DNA of 64,000 nucleotides from JAJZGK01 sp035538795 (GCA_035538795.1 DATLJS010000033.1:1-64000), one strand, 5' to 3'; shown: positions 43,170-52,792, numbered from the stretch's first letter. The notes: generated by a model not told the origin, from the letters alone. Numbers and translations are program-made.

Positions 43170-44966
43170 TTAGACCACCCGAACCTTGACATAGGAACCG
43201 GGAGCGTCCTCCAGGGCCTTCAGCTTGCCGCTGCCGGGTTGGCGGGCGGGAACCTGGGCTCCGGCTGTCTTGGCGATCCATTTCTGCCAATCGGGCCACC
43301 AGGATCCTTCGTTCTGAGTGGCGCCCTTCAGCCAGGTTTCCGGATCCTTGATCTTCTTGGCGTTGGTCCAGAAGCAGTATTTTCCAGCTTCCGGCGGGTT
43401 GACGACGCCGGCGATATGTCCCGATGCCGACAGCACGAACTTCACCGGCCCGGAATAGAGCTGGGTGGCGGCGAAAGTCGTTTTCCACGGCGCGATATGA
43501 TCCTCGCGGGTGCTGATCAGATAGGTCGGAATCTTGATCTTGCGCAGGTCGATGTCGACGCCGTCCAGCGAAATGCCGCCCGGTTGAGAGAGCTTGTTGT
43601 GCTGGTACATGTTGCGCAGATAGAAGCTGTGCATGGCCGCCGGCATGCGGGTGGAATCGCTGTTCCAATAAAGCAGATCGAAGGGGAACGGCTCTTTGCC
43701 CAGCAGGTAGTTGTTGACCACGAACGACCAGATCAGGTCGTTGGCCCGCAGCATGTTGAAGGTGCCGGCCATTTCTGAGCCGTCCAGATAGCCCTGGCTG
43801 TTCATGCGCTCTTCCAGCGACTGAAGCTGGGCTTCGTCGATGAAGACCGACATTTCGCCGACGTCGGTGAAGTCCACCATGGTGGTGAAGAAGGTCGCCG
43901 ACAGGATGCGATCGTCGTTTTTGGCGGCCATGTAGGCCAGGGTCGCCGACAGCAGGGTGCCGCCCAGGCAATAGCCGATGGCGTTGATCTGGCGTTCGCC
44001 GGTGGCCTTCTCGATCTGGGTCAGAGCTTCCAGCGGGCCTTCCTTCATGTAGTCTTCGAAGGACTTCTGGGCCAGCTTTTCGTCGGGGTTGACCCACGAG
44101 CAGACGAACACCGTGTGCCCCTGGGATACGGCCCAGCGGATGAACGAATTCTTCGGGCGCAGGTCCAGGATATAGAACTTGTTGATCCAGGGCGGCAGGA
44201 TCAGCAGGGGCTGCTTGTGCACCGTTTCGGTGGTCGGGGTGTACTGGATCAGCTCCATCAGGTCGTTGCGATAGACCACCTTGCCGGGGGTGGTGGCGAT
44301 GTTCTCGCCCACCTTGAAGGCGTCCAGGTCGGTCATGCGGATCGACAGCTTGCCCTTGCCGCGCTCCAGGTCTTCCAGCAGGTGGTTCAGGCCCTTCAGC
44401 AGGTTCTCGCCGCCGCTTTCGACCGTGGCGCGCAGCACTTCCGGATTGGTGGCGACGAAGTTCGACGGCGACATGGCGTCGATGAACTGACGGGTATAGA
44501 AATCGACCTTCTTGGCGGTCTGGTTGTCCAGTCCTTCCACGTTGTTGACGACGCCCTGCATCCAGCGCGAGGTCAGCAGATAGGACTGCTTGATGAAATC
44601 GAAGACTTCATTCTGTTCCCACAACTCATCCTTGAAACGGCGGTCGCCCTTGTCGGCCTCCACCACCGGCTTGGAGTCCTCTCCCATCAGTCGGCGAGCG
44701 GTGCTTTGCCACAAGCTGAGATAGTCCTGCCACAGGTTGATCTGCGCCTCGACCAGCTTGGCCGGATCGGACATCAATTTGGCGGTCATTTGCAGGAAAG
44801 CTTCGCCGATGTTCAGGGGATCGGCCGTGCCGAGCGCGCTGTCGCCGGCTTGGCGGGTCAGGAATTCGGTGACGATTCGCTGGCTGCGCTCGGCGATGTT
44901 GGTCATCGCCTTGGACAGTTCGGCAGGATCCACGAACTTGATATCGGCCCCGTTCTGTTCGCCCAT
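43170..44966 (-). CDS. phaC: Class I poly(R)-hydroxyalkanoate synthase
   Basis: The 598-residue enzyme polymerises 3-hydroxyacyl-CoA into storage polyester. The lipase-like box GYCLGG holds the catalytic Cys333; the Asp lies in TREDHIAPW and the His in SGHIAGVVNPP. The length is typical of class I (short-chain) synthases. It follows an AGGGGAA ribosome-binding site. phaA, phaB and phaR are not in the window; the phasin gene is about 20 kb away. Confidence 0.96.
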   Translation of the reverse strand: MGEQNGADIKFVDPAELSKAMTNIAERSQRIVTEFLTRQAGDSALGTADPLNIGEAFLQMTAKLMSDPAKLVEAQINLWQDYLSLWQSTARRLMGEDSKPVVEADKGDRRFKDELWEQNEVFDFIKQSYLLTSRWMQGVVNNVEGLDNQTAKKVDFYTRQFIDAMSPSNFVATNPEVLRATVESGGENLLKGLNHLLEDLERGKGKLSIRMTDLDAFKVGENIATTPGKVVYRNDLMELIQYTPTTETVHKQPLLILPPWINKFYILDLRPKNSFIRWAVSQGHTVFVCSWVNPDEKLAQKSFEDYMKEGPLEALTQIEKATGERQINAIGYCLGGTLLSATLAYMAAKNDDRILSATFFTTMVDFTDVGEMSVFIDEAQLQSLEERMNSQGYLDGSEMAGTFNMLRANDLIWSFVVNNYLLGKEPFPFDLLYWNSDSTRMPAAMHSFYLRNMYQHNKLSQPGGISLDGVDIDLRKIKIPTYLISTREDHIAPWKTTFAATQLYSGPVKFVLSASGHIAGVVNPPEAGKYCFWTNAKKIKDPETWLKGATQNEGSWWPDWQKWIAKTAGAQVPARQPGSGKLKALEDAPGSYVKVRVV

Positions 44967-45200
44967 TGGTAAGGTTCCCCTGTATAGCTGAGCGTCGTTA
45001 ACCGACGTTCACATTGCACGGCGGCGTGTGGGGCGCCAGAGACAATTTAAAGTCGAAAGCACAAACCGGATCATCAGGGCTCTGTGCAGGCACCCCGCCC
45101 TTCATATATACTGCCATTCTTAATTGAACGAAACCGCAGTTTACCGCCCGGGCGTCTGAACCGTGAGTTTCATTAGCAGCCAAGGAGCGTGGGGAAACCG

Positions 45201-46337
45201 ATGCATACCGCCAACACGAACCGTTTCCGATCCTATTCCCGGGTCGGACTGGCCGCCGGCAGCGCGCTGATGGCCGCCGTTTTGCTGTCTGGTTGTTCTT
45301 CGGTTCCCAACGCCATCAATCCCGTGCACTGGTACGACAGCGTCTTTTCGTCCGAGGACGATACGCCGGCGCCGCCTGAAACGGCCGGGGATAAAAAAGT
45401 CGAACGCCCGGTGGCCAAGGGACTTTCGGCGGACCGCTCCAACGCCAAATACACCCAGGACGCGTTGAACCGCGAAGGCACGCCCACCCGTCCGCTGAAT
45501 CCGGAAGTGGCCAAGGCGGCTGCTCCGAAGGTGGCTCCGGGCCAAGGTTCACCCGAGGTTGCGGCGGCTTCCGCGTCGGCCCCCGCCGTTCAGACCGGCG
45601 CCGTCGTGCCGCCGCCGCCGGTGGTGCAGACCTCCGATGCCGCTCCGCCTCCGCCGGCGGCCCAGGCTGCCGCCGCGCCCGCGCCGACCCTGCGGGCGCC
45701 GCCCGCCGGTCCAGAATCCGTCGAAGATGCTTACAAGCGCCGCCTGACCGAGTTTTCAGCGCCGCCGGTCCAGCCTGCCGCCAGTTTCCAGCCTTCGTCG
45801 GGCCGGGCGCCTTTGCTGAGCGCCGCTCCGACGGTGGCGGCGCCGGCTTACAGCCAGTCGGCCTATGCGTCGATGGACTTGGCGTCCAGCCAGGGGCAGG
45901 TCATTCATCTGGTGCGGCCGGGCCATGCCAAGGCCGCGTCCCAGACGGCCGCCCGCAACGCCTCGGGCGCGCGTCCGCTGTCTGATTTCAATGAAAGCCG
46001 CAGCGCCGCTTCTTTCGATCTGGCCAGCTTGAATTTCGGGGAGGGTACCTCGGCCCTGTCGGATGCCGAGCGCGCCCACCTGCGCGACGTTGCCGCTCTC
46101 TATCGCCAGAAGGGCGGTTCCCTGCGCATCATCGCGGCGTCTTCCAGCCCGCGTCTGGATGTTGACCCCGCGGCCAATCGAGAAGCCAACCGCGCCCTGG
46201 CCCGGACCCGCGCCGATGCCGTGGCGTCGGAACTGGTTCGCCTGGGAGTGCCGGCCCGCAAGATCTTCGCCGGCGTCGCCGACGACGCGTCGCAGATCGC
46301 CGTGGCCGACGGTGCCGAAATCCTACTGGATCTTTGA
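45201..46337 (+). CDS. Proline-rich lipoprotein with OmpA-like C-terminal domain
   Basis: The 378-residue protein has a lipoprotein signal with lipobox LLSGC and a long Pro/Ala-rich linker. The C-terminal region (about 270-378) has the OmpA/MotB-like pattern LNFGEGTSALSDAERAHL, SPRLDV, and NRALARTRADAVASEL. It is probably anchored in the outer membrane with the C-terminal domain on peptidoglycan. The ATG at 45201 after GGGGAAACCG is preferred; a GTG 12 bases earlier is too close to AAGGAG. It is divergent from phaC. Confidence 0.8.
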   Translation: MHTANTNRFRSYSRVGLAAGSALMAAVLLSGCSSVPNAINPVHWYDSVFSSEDDTPAPPETAGDKKVERPVAKGLSADRSNAKYTQDALNREGTPTRPLNPEVAKAAAPKVAPGQGSPEVAAASASAPAVQTGAVVPPPPVVQTSDAAPPPPAAQAAAAPAPTLRAPPAGPESVEDAYKRRLTEFSAPPVQPAASFQPSSGRAPLLSAAPTVAAPAYSQSAYASMDLASSQGQVIHLVRPGHAKAASQTAARNASGARPLSDFNESRSAASFDLASLNFGEGTSALSDAERAHLRDVAALYRQKGGSLRIIAASSSPRLDVDPAANREANRALARTRADAVASELVRLGVPARKIFAGVADDASQIAVADGAEILLDL

Positions 46338-46364
46338 GGTTTCGGGGCATGCATGCCCAATAAA

Positions 46365-46394
46365 AAAACGCCGCTCTGGAAAGAGCGGCGTTTT
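46365..46394 (+). terminator. Terminator after the OmpA-like lipoprotein gene
   Basis: A 13-bp stem, AAAACGCCGCTCT (46365-46377) with AGAGCGGCGTTTT (46382-46394), closes a GGAA loop and is flanked by A and T tracts, so it may also serve marC on the other strand. Confidence 0.92.
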
Positions 46395-46411
46395 CTTTTG
46401 TCCTTGTCCGA

Positions 46412-47056
46412 TCAAGCGTGGCCGAGCATGCTGGCCAGTCCGCGCCAGACGATCTGCACTCCCAGGCACAGCATGATGAAGGCCGATAGTCTGAGCACCA
46501 CGTCGGTGCCGGCCTGTCCCAGCAGGCCAAGAACCTTCTCGGCGAAACGGTAACTGACGAAGATCAGCAGGGCGATGGCCAGACAGCCGAACAGGCCGCC
46601 GATGACGTAATAGACAGCCTCGTCGCCTTGGGTGGCCTTGGAGCCCAGGGTGATGGCCACCGAAATGGTGCCCGGTCCCACCGTCAAAGGCATGGTCAGG
46701 GGAAAGAAGGCGCGGGTCAGGGCCACGTTGTCCGGCAATTTCGACTGGCTGCCGCGGCTGGGGGCGTCGTCACCCTGTTGCAGCATGCGCCAGCCGGCGG
46801 ACAGCACGATCAATCCGCCCGCCACTTGGACGGCGGGCATGGTCAGGCCGAAAAAGGCGAGAACGTGCGAACCGATGAAAAAGGATCCGACCATCAGCAG
46901 AAAGCCGCCGAACGCCACTCGTCCCGCCAAGGCGTTGCGGGCCTGGGTCGAAACGTCCGCCGTCACTTGCAAGAAAATGGGCGCCATGCCCAGCGGATTG
47001 ACGATGGGAAACAGGCCGATGATCACGGACAGGAAGGCGGCGGTCAGATAGCTCAC
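46412..47056 (-). CDS. MarC family integral membrane protein
   Basis: The 214-residue protein has six hydrophobic segments and MarC-family motifs FPIVNPLGMAPIFL (16-29) and FFPLTMPLTVGPGTIS. MarC proteins were once linked to multiple antibiotic resistance but their role is unsettled; some are annotated as NAAT-family amino acid transporters. It is a single gene, 59 bases downstream of the TIR gene on the same strand. Confidence 0.88.
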   Translation of the reverse strand: MSYLTAAFLSVIIGLFPIVNPLGMAPIFLQVTADVSTQARNALAGRVAFGGFLLMVGSFFIGSHVLAFFGLTMPAVQVAGGLIVLSAGWRMLQQGDDAPSRGSQSKLPDNVALTRAFFPLTMPLTVGPGTISVAITLGSKATQGDEAVYYVIGGLFGCLAIALLIFVSYRFAEKVLGLLGQAGTDVVLRLSAFIMLCLGVQIVWRGLASMLGHA

Positions 47057-47115
47057 GGTTTTAGGACTCTAATCTCGGATGCGGGTATCAGAGTCCGTGA
47101 AACCCTGTGGCGTCG

Positions 47116-47541
47116 TCAAGCTTTAGCCGTAAGGGCGGGACGCCGGACGTCGAAATAGTCGCGCAGCATACGCGGCAGGCCGTCGAAATCGGGGTCCTGC
47201 CGCAAATCCAGCAAGGGATGGTTCTGCAGGAACAAAGGCGCATCTTCTGTCGACGCGCCCGGCAGCAAGATCGCCGCGACCGGCGCTCCGCGCCCGGCCA
47301 GCCGGGCCAGGCTGAGGCGCATGTCCAGGCTTCCTGCCGCTCCCAGTCCATCGGGACCGAGCACGAGAACGCAGCCGTCGGAGGCGTCCAGGGCTTTGTC
47401 CATCGCTTCCGACCACTGGCCGCCGGTATCCAGCTCCCAGTCCATGTCGGGTTGGACGCCGACCGCCACCAAAGCGGCAGCTACGATTTCGGCGGTATCG
47501 CGGTCGTCGGGCGCATAGATGACGAAGACAGGCCGGGACAT
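47116..47541 (-). CDS. Stand-alone TIR-domain-like protein
   Basis: The 141-residue protein consists of one TIR-like domain: VFVIYAPDDRDTAEIVAAAL (5-24), a BB-loop region WELDTGGQWSEAMDKAL, strand CVLVLGP, and a C-terminal LLDLRQDPDFDGLPRMLRDYF. In NAD-cleaving TIRs a Glu follows the S-x-W motif; the matching region here is SLDMRLSLA, with no Glu at that place. It may be a catalytically silent scaffold or adaptor. No signal peptide and no defence genes are adjacent. The assignment comes from pattern only. Confidence 0.65.
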   Translation of the reverse strand: MSRPVFVIYAPDDRDTAEIVAAALVAVGVQPDMDWELDTGGQWSEAMDKALDASDGCVLVLGPDGLGAAGSLDMRLSLARLAGRGAPVAAILLPGASTEDAPLFLQNHPLLDLRQDPDFDGLPRMLRDYFDVRRPALTAKA

Positions 47542-47830
47542 GATGCGGCCTCCATGAATATCCCCTCACGCCTATAACTATAGCTCAGTCTCTGGTGTTT
47601 CGAGTCATGTCTTTTGGGTGGAAAACACTTTATCGAATGATGAGTAAGTATCGATCCCGACATTGCGGCTGGGAAAAAATGCGTTTTAACCGATTGGCCC
47701 GATTGACAGTCTCTCGGGATGGTGTTTGAACCGAACAGTTCAGTTTTTCGCCGCCCCGGGACTTGAAGCCACTACCGGGCGTGGGCATTTCTCCCTCTGC
47801 GGCATTTGGGCCGCCATTCAGGATCCGGAC

Positions 47831-49006
47831 ATGACGCGTCTTCATTCCCTCCGCCATGCCATTATTTCTTTGTCGCTGGCGGCCACCGCCCTGACGGCTC
47901 CCATCCTGGTTTCTCCAGCATCGGCCCAGCAGCAGGGCAGCCCGCCGCCGGTGACGGTCAGCGCCCCTCTGAAGAAGCAGGTGGTCGATTATCTGGAATA
48001 TACCGGCCAATTCTCGGCGGTGGAATCGGTGGAGCTGCGCGCCCGCGTCAGTGGCTATCTGACGGAAATTCATTTCACCGACGGTCAGATGGTCCGCAAG
48101 GGCGATCTTTTGTTCGTCATCGACCCGCGCCCTTATGAAGTGGCCTTGGCTTCGGCCAAGGCTTCGGTGCAGCAGGCCGAAGCGACCTTGGAATTGACCA
48201 AGCGCCAACTGGCCCGCGGCGCCGAACTGCGGCAAAAGGATTTTCTGGCCGCCAGCGATTACGACAGCCGCGTCCAGCAGGTGAAAGCCGCCGAAGCCAG
48301 CCTCGACATTGCCCGCGCCAGTGTGCGCAACGCCGAGCTGGACTTGGATTACACGCACATTACCGCTCCGGTGTCTGGCCGCATCGGCGCGCATCAGGTC
48401 AGCATCGGCAATCTGGTCAATGCCGGCGGCAGCGGCACCACGGGCACCTTGTTGAGCACGCTGGTCTCGCTCGATCCCATCTATTTCAATTTCGACGTCA
48501 GCGAAGGCGACTTCCTGACCTTCCAGCGCGCCGTGGCATCGGGGCAGGTGGCCCCGGTTCGCGAAGGCAAGCTGGCCGTGCAGTTGCGCCTGTCGGATGA
48601 AAAAGGCTGGCCGCGCGAAGGTGTGCTGAATTTCGTCGACAATCAGGTCGACCGCAGTTCCGGCACCATCCGCATCCGCGCCCAGATCGCCAATCCGGAT
48701 CTGTTCGTCGCTCCGGGATTGTTCGGCCGCGTGCGCATGCCTGCCTCGGGCGGCTACGAAGCTCTGGTGATTCCCGAGGCGGCGGTGCTGACCGACCAGT
48801 CGGACAAGCTGGTGATGACGGTGGTGCCTGACGGTACGGTGGTGCCCAAGGTCATCAAGCCCGGTCCGGTCACCGACGGGCTGATGGTGGTGCGTTCGGG
48901 CCTCAACGCCGACGACAAGGTGGTGGTCAACGGTTTGCTGCGCGCACGCCCGGGATCGAAGGTCACTCCTCAGGACGGGGCCATCGGCGCTCCCGCCGCC
49001 AAGTAA
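47831..49006 (+). CDS. RND efflux periplasmic adaptor (membrane fusion protein)
   Basis: The 391-residue protein has a signal peptide (about 1-33, ending SPASA), lipoyl-like halves flanking an alpha-helical hairpin (about 95-165), and beta-barrel and membrane-proximal domains (VSGRIGAHQVSIGNLVNAGG). It links an inner-membrane RND pump to an outer-membrane channel. The ATG at 47831 starts the signal peptide; the frame extends upstream without coding character. The pump gene begins 21 bases later. The 289-base region upstream holds no regulator gene. Confidence 0.93.
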   Translation: MTRLHSLRHAIISLSLAATALTAPILVSPASAQQQGSPPPVTVSAPLKKQVVDYLEYTGQFSAVESVELRARVSGYLTEIHFTDGQMVRKGDLLFVIDPRPYEVALASAKASVQQAEATLELTKRQLARGAELRQKDFLAASDYDSRVQQVKAAEASLDIARASVRNAELDLDYTHITAPVSGRIGAHQVSIGNLVNAGGSGTTGTLLSTLVSLDPIYFNFDVSEGDFLTFQRAVASGQVAPVREGKLAVQLRLSDEKGWPREGVLNFVDNQVDRSSGTIRIRAQIANPDLFVAPGLFGRVRMPASGGYEALVIPEAAVLTDQSDKLVMTVVPDGTVVPKVIKPGPVTDGLMVVRSGLNADDKVVVNGLLRARPGSKVTPQDGAIGAPAAK

Positions 49007-49027
49007 GAAAGCCGGGGGAAAAGGGCC

Positions 49028-52000
49028 ATGCGCCTGACACACTTCTTTATCGACCGGCCGATCTTCGCCACGGTGGTGTCGCTGTTCATCACCTTGATCG
49101 GCGGCATCGCCTTCTTCACCCTGCCGCTGGCGCAGTACCCCGAGATCGCCCCGCCGACCATCGTGGTGACGGCCAGCTATCCGGGCGCTTCGGGCCAGAC
49201 CGTGTCTGAAACCGTGGCGACGCCGCTGGAACAGCAGATCAACGGCGTCGAGAACATGCTTTACATGAGCAGCAACTCGACGGGCGACGGCAATCTGCGT
49301 CTGACCATCACCTTCCGTCTGGGCACAAATCTGGATACGGCCCAGGTGCTGGTGCAGAACCGCGTCTCGCAAGCCATGCAGCAGTTGCCGACCGAGGTGC
49401 AACGCCAGGGCGTCAACGTTCTGAAGAATTCACCAGACCTTCTGATGGTGGTGCACGTCTATTCGCCGGACGGTTCCCGCGATCAGCTTTATCTGTCCAA
49501 CTACGCCACCTTGCAGATGAAGGATGTGATGGCCCGCCTGCAGGGCGTGGGCAGCGTCACCGTGTTCGGCGCCCGCGACTATTCCATGCGCATCTGGCTG
49601 GACCCGGAAAAGGTGGCGGCCCGCAACCTGACCGCCGGTGAGGTGGTGGCGGCCATCCAGGCCCAGAATATTCAGGTGTCGGCCGGCGTGCTGAACCAGC
49701 CGCCGATCGACAATCCCGGCGCCTTCCAGATCAATCTGCAAACCCAGGGCCGTCTGAAGACGCCCGAGGAATTCGGCGACATCCTGCTGAAGTCCGACGA
49801 TTCCGGGCGCGTCACCCGCATCAGGGACGTGGCCCGCATCGCGCTGGGCGCCCAGGACTATGGCGCCAACGGCTATCTGGACACCCAGCAGGCGGTGCCC
49901 ATGGGCATCTTCCAGTTGCCGGGCTCCAACGCGCTGGACACCGCCCAACGGGTGTTGGACACCGTCGACAAGATGTCGAAATCCTTCCCTACCGGCGTGG
50001 CCTATAAGGTGGTCTACAATCCCACTTTGTTCATCAAGCAGTCGGTGGTCGAGGTTTTTAACACCATCTGGGAAGCCGTGCTTCTGGTGGTGGTGGTGGT
50101 GATCCTGTTCCTGCAAACCTGGCGGGCATCGATCATTCCCATTGTCGCCATTCCGGTGTCGTTGGTGGGCACCTTCGCCATTCTGGCCGGGTTGGGCTAT
50201 TCGCTGAACAACCTGTCCCTGTTCGGCCTGGTGCTGGCGGTGGGCATCGTGGTGGACGACGCCATCGTCGTGGTGGAGAACGTCGAACGGAACATCCGCG
50301 AAGGCATGACGCCCCGCAACGCCGCCCATGAAACCATGGACGAGGTGGGTGGCGCGCTGGTGGCCATCGCCCTGGTGTTGTCGGCGGTGTTCATTCCCGC
50401 CGCCTTCATTCCCGGCATTTCCGGCCAGTTCTTCCGCCAGTTCGCGGCGACCATCGCTTCGTCGACCATCATTTCGCTGATCGTCTCTCTGACGCTCAGC
50501 CCGGCTTTGTGCGCGCTTCTGTTCAAACCGCACCAGGAGCATGACCACGAAAAGGTGCATATCCTGTTCAAGCCGGTGGTGCTGTTCTTCCAGGCCTTCA
50601 ACCGCGCTTTCGACAAGCTGGCTAATGGTTACGGCCAGTTGACCCGCAGGCTGGTGCGCATGACGGCCATCCTGCTGGCGATCTACGCCGGTCTGATGGG
50701 CCTGGCCGGAACCGAGTTCTACCGTGCGCCCAAGGGCTTCATTCCCGATCAGGACCAGGGCTATCTGATCACTCTGATCCAGATGCCGCCGGGCGCTTCG
50801 CTGGCGCGTACGGACGCCATCATGCGCCAGTCCGTCGACATCATCATGAATACCCCCGGCGTCGCCCATGTGGTGCCGATCGCCGGTCTGGACGCCGCCA
50901 CCTTCACCAACTCGCCCTCGGCGGCGACGGTGTTCGTGATTTTGAAGCCCTGGGAGGAACGCGCCAGGGAGGACAACCAGTCGGCTACCGCCCTGGTGGG
51001 AACCTTGCGCATGCGCCTGGGCGCCATTCAGGACGCCATGCTGATTCCGATCATGCCGCCTCCGGTGCGCGGCATCGGTTCGGCCGGCGGTTGGAAGATG
51101 ATGGTCCAGGATACCAAGGGCCGCGGTCTGGCGGCGCTTGAAGGGGCTGTGTCCAGCCTGGTGGCGGCGGGCAACCAGATTCCCGGCCTGGCCAACGTCT
51201 TCTCCACCTACAACACCCGCACGCCGTCGGTTTATGCCGACATCGACCGGGTGAAGGCCCAGATCCTGGGCGTTCCGGCCAGCAACGTCTTCGATGTCCT
51301 GAAGACCTATATGGGCGGCGTCTACGTCAACGACTTCAACTATCTGGGCCGCACGTACCGCGTGATGGCCCAGGGCGATGGCGATTTCCGCACCGATCTG
51401 CACGCCGTTTCCAACCTGATGACCCGCAATAATCAGGGCGAGATGGTTCCCATCGGCTCGGTGGCCACGTTCCGCTCCATCACCGGAGCCTATCGCGTGC
51501 CGCGCTATAACCTGTATTTCGCGGGCGAGGTTCAGGGTGCCACCCTGCCGGGCTATTCCTCCGGCTATGCCCTGGAACAGATGGCGGGTTTGGCCGCCGA
51601 AAGGCTGCCCGACGGTTTCTCGTTCGAGTGGACCGAACTGGCCTTGCAGGAAGTGCTGGCGGGCAACAACGGCATTCTGGTGTTCATCGCCTCGGTGGTG
51701 TTCGTCTTCCTGGTGCTGGCGGCCCAGTATGAAAGCTGGTCGCTGCCGGTGTCGGTGGTGCTGATCGTGCCCATGTGCCTGCTAGCCTCGGTGACGGGCC
51801 TGAATCTTCGCGGCATTTCGGTCAACATCCTGGCCCAGGTGGGCTTCGTGGTGCTGATCGGTCTGGCGGCCAAGAACGCCATTCTGATCGTCGAGTTCGC
51901 AAGGCAGGCCGAAAACGAAGGTCTGACCCGGCGAGAAGCGGCGATCCGCGCCGCGCGGACCCGTCTGCGTCCGATCCTGATGACCTCGCTGGCCTTCATC

Positions 52001-52234
52001 CTGGGCGTTGTGCCGCTGGTTTGGGCGACCGGCGCGGGGTCCGAGATGCGTCAGTCGCTGGGCTCGGCCGTGTTCTTCGGCATGTTGGGCGTGACCGGCT
52101 TCGGTCTGATCTTCACCCCGGTCTTCTATGTGGTGGTGCGAGGCTTCGTCGCCTGGCTCAACCGTCACAAGCCGGGTCACGACCGCCGGCCCAAACCCCA
52201 TCCGGTGGGGCCGGGGGGCGTCGCCGGCGAATAA
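49028..52234 (+). CDS. RND efflux transporter, HAE-1 family
   Basis: The 1068-residue inner-membrane pump has the AcrB layout: membrane helix 1 (RPIFATVVSLFITLIGG), large periplasmic loops after helices 1 and 7, and the proton-relay Asp pair in GIVVDDAIVVVENVERN. It exports hydrophobic drugs or envelope compounds in complex with the adaptor encoded upstream. No outer-membrane channel gene follows, so a shared TolC-like channel is likely. Substrates cannot be read from the sequence. Confidence 0.95.
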   Translation: MRLTHFFIDRPIFATVVSLFITLIGGIAFFTLPLAQYPEIAPPTIVVTASYPGASGQTVSETVATPLEQQINGVENMLYMSSNSTGDGNLRLTITFRLGTNLDTAQVLVQNRVSQAMQQLPTEVQRQGVNVLKNSPDLLMVVHVYSPDGSRDQLYLSNYATLQMKDVMARLQGVGSVTVFGARDYSMRIWLDPEKVAARNLTAGEVVAAIQAQNIQVSAGVLNQPPIDNPGAFQINLQTQGRLKTPEEFGDILLKSDDSGRVTRIRDVARIALGAQDYGANGYLDTQQAVPMGIFQLPGSNALDTAQRVLDTVDKMSKSFPTGVAYKVVYNPTLFIKQSVVEVFNTIWEAVLLVVVVVILFLQTWRASIIPIVAIPVSLVGTFAILAGLGYSLNNLSLFGLVLAVGIVVDDAIVVVENVERNIREGMTPRNAAHETMDEVGGALVAIALVLSAVFIPAAFIPGISGQFFRQFAATIASSTIISLIVSLTLSPALCALLFKPHQEHDHEKVHILFKPVVLFFQAFNRAFDKLANGYGQLTRRLVRMTAILLAIYAGLMGLAGTEFYRAPKGFIPDQDQGYLITLIQMPPGASLARTDAIMRQSVDIIMNTPGVAHVVPIAGLDAATFTNSPSAATVFVILKPWEERAREDNQSATALVGTLRMRLGAIQDAMLIPIMPPPVRGIGSAGGWKMMVQDTKGRGLAALEGAVSSLVAAGNQIPGLANVFSTYNTRTPSVYADIDRVKAQILGVPASNVFDVLKTYMGGVYVNDFNYLGRTYRVMAQGDGDFRTDLHAVSNLMTRNNQGEMVPIGSVATFRSITGAYRVPRYNLYFAGEVQGATLPGYSSGYALEQMAGLAAERLPDGFSFEWTELALQEVLAGNNGILVFIASVVFVFLVLAAQYESWSLPVSVVLIVPMCLLASVTGLNLRGISVNILAQVGFVVLIGLAAKNAILIVEFARQAENEGLTRREAAIRAARTRLRPILMTSLAFILGVVPLVWATGAGSEMRQSLGSAVFFGMLGVTGFGLIFTPVFYVVVRGFVAWLNRHKPGHDRRPKPHPVGPGGVAGE

Positions 52235-52248
52235 TCCGCCGCTTACTG

Positions 52249-52284
52249 AAACGGCCAGTCCTTCGCACGAGGGGCTGGCCGTTT
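52249..52284 (+). terminator. Terminator of the RND operon
   Basis: AAACGGCCAG (52249-52258) and CTGGCCGTTT (52275-52284) form a 10-bp stem with a 16-base loop, followed by TCATTTTTG. It insulates the nif promoter from the efflux operon. Confidence 0.82.
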
Positions 52285-52325
52285 TCATTTTTGTCGGGCG
52301 GTTCCGGGCAATGCGACAGTGTAGC

Positions 52326-52341
52326 TGTCGCAACCCCGACA
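52326..52341 (+). promoter_or_regulatory. NifA upstream activator sequence 1
   Basis: TGTCGCAACCCCGACA matches TGT-N10-ACA exactly and is nearly palindromic. Its centre is about 95 bases before the predicted transcript start of the nif operon. Confidence 0.85.
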
Positions 52342-52352
52342 ATCTCTTTGTT

Positions 52353-52368
52353 TGTCGGAACTGCGACA
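52353..52368 (+). promoter_or_regulatory. NifA upstream activator sequence 2
   Basis: TGTCGGAACTGCGACA is a second exact TGT-N10-ACA match, 27 bases after the first, centred about 68 bases before the predicted transcript start. Paired sites suggest cooperative NifA binding. Confidence 0.83.
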
Positions 52369-52402
52369 ATTGTTAAATCGTTGTTTTTCAATGAGATAAC
52401 AG

Positions 52403-52419
52403 TTGGCACGGGCTTTGCT
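52403..52419 (+). promoter_or_regulatory. Sigma-54 promoter of the nif accessory operon
   Basis: TTGGCACGGGCTTTGCT matches the -24/-12 consensus, with GG at 52405-52406 and GC at 52417-52418 at the required 12-base spacing. The operon start codon is 41 bases after it. Confidence 0.93.
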
Positions 52420-52459
52420 TTTATCCTTTGCGTGGGCCAAGCCTGCAAGGAGGACCGAA

Positions 52460-52780
52460 ATGCTCGTTCTTACGGATACCGCCATCGAAGCCGTCCGCCG
52501 CGTGATGCAAGAAGCGGACGACGATATCTCCGGACTGCGCATCGGCGTTGAAACCGGAGGCTGTTCCGGTCTGCGCTACAAGCTGGAGCTTGAGGTGGAC
52601 GCCCAGGACGGGGACGAGGTTCTCGACTTCACCGGGTTCAAACTGTTCATCGGCTCCTCCAGCCAGACCCTGCTTGCGGGCGTCGAGGTGGATTTCGTCG
52701 AGAGCGTCGAGGGCTCTGGCTTCGTGTTCGACAACCCCAACGCCGCGGACAAGTGCGGCTGCGGCAAGTCATTCTGCTGA
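52460..52780 (+). CDS. Nif-associated IscA/HesB-type iron-sulphur carrier
   Basis: The 106-residue A-type carrier has the three cluster-binding Cys: Cys35 in GGCSGLRY and Cys99/Cys101 in CGCGKSFC. It receives or delivers clusters during nitrogenase maturation and is the first gene of the nif operon. The ATG at 52460 follows AAGGAGGACC. nifU begins 12 bases after the stop. Confidence 0.92.
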   Translation: MLVLTDTAIEAVRRVMQEADDDISGLRIGVETGGCSGLRYKLELEVDAQDGDEVLDFTGFKLFIGSSSQTLLAGVEVDFVESVEGSGFVFDNPNAADKCGCGKSFC

Positions 52781-52792
52781 GGGGGCAAACCG

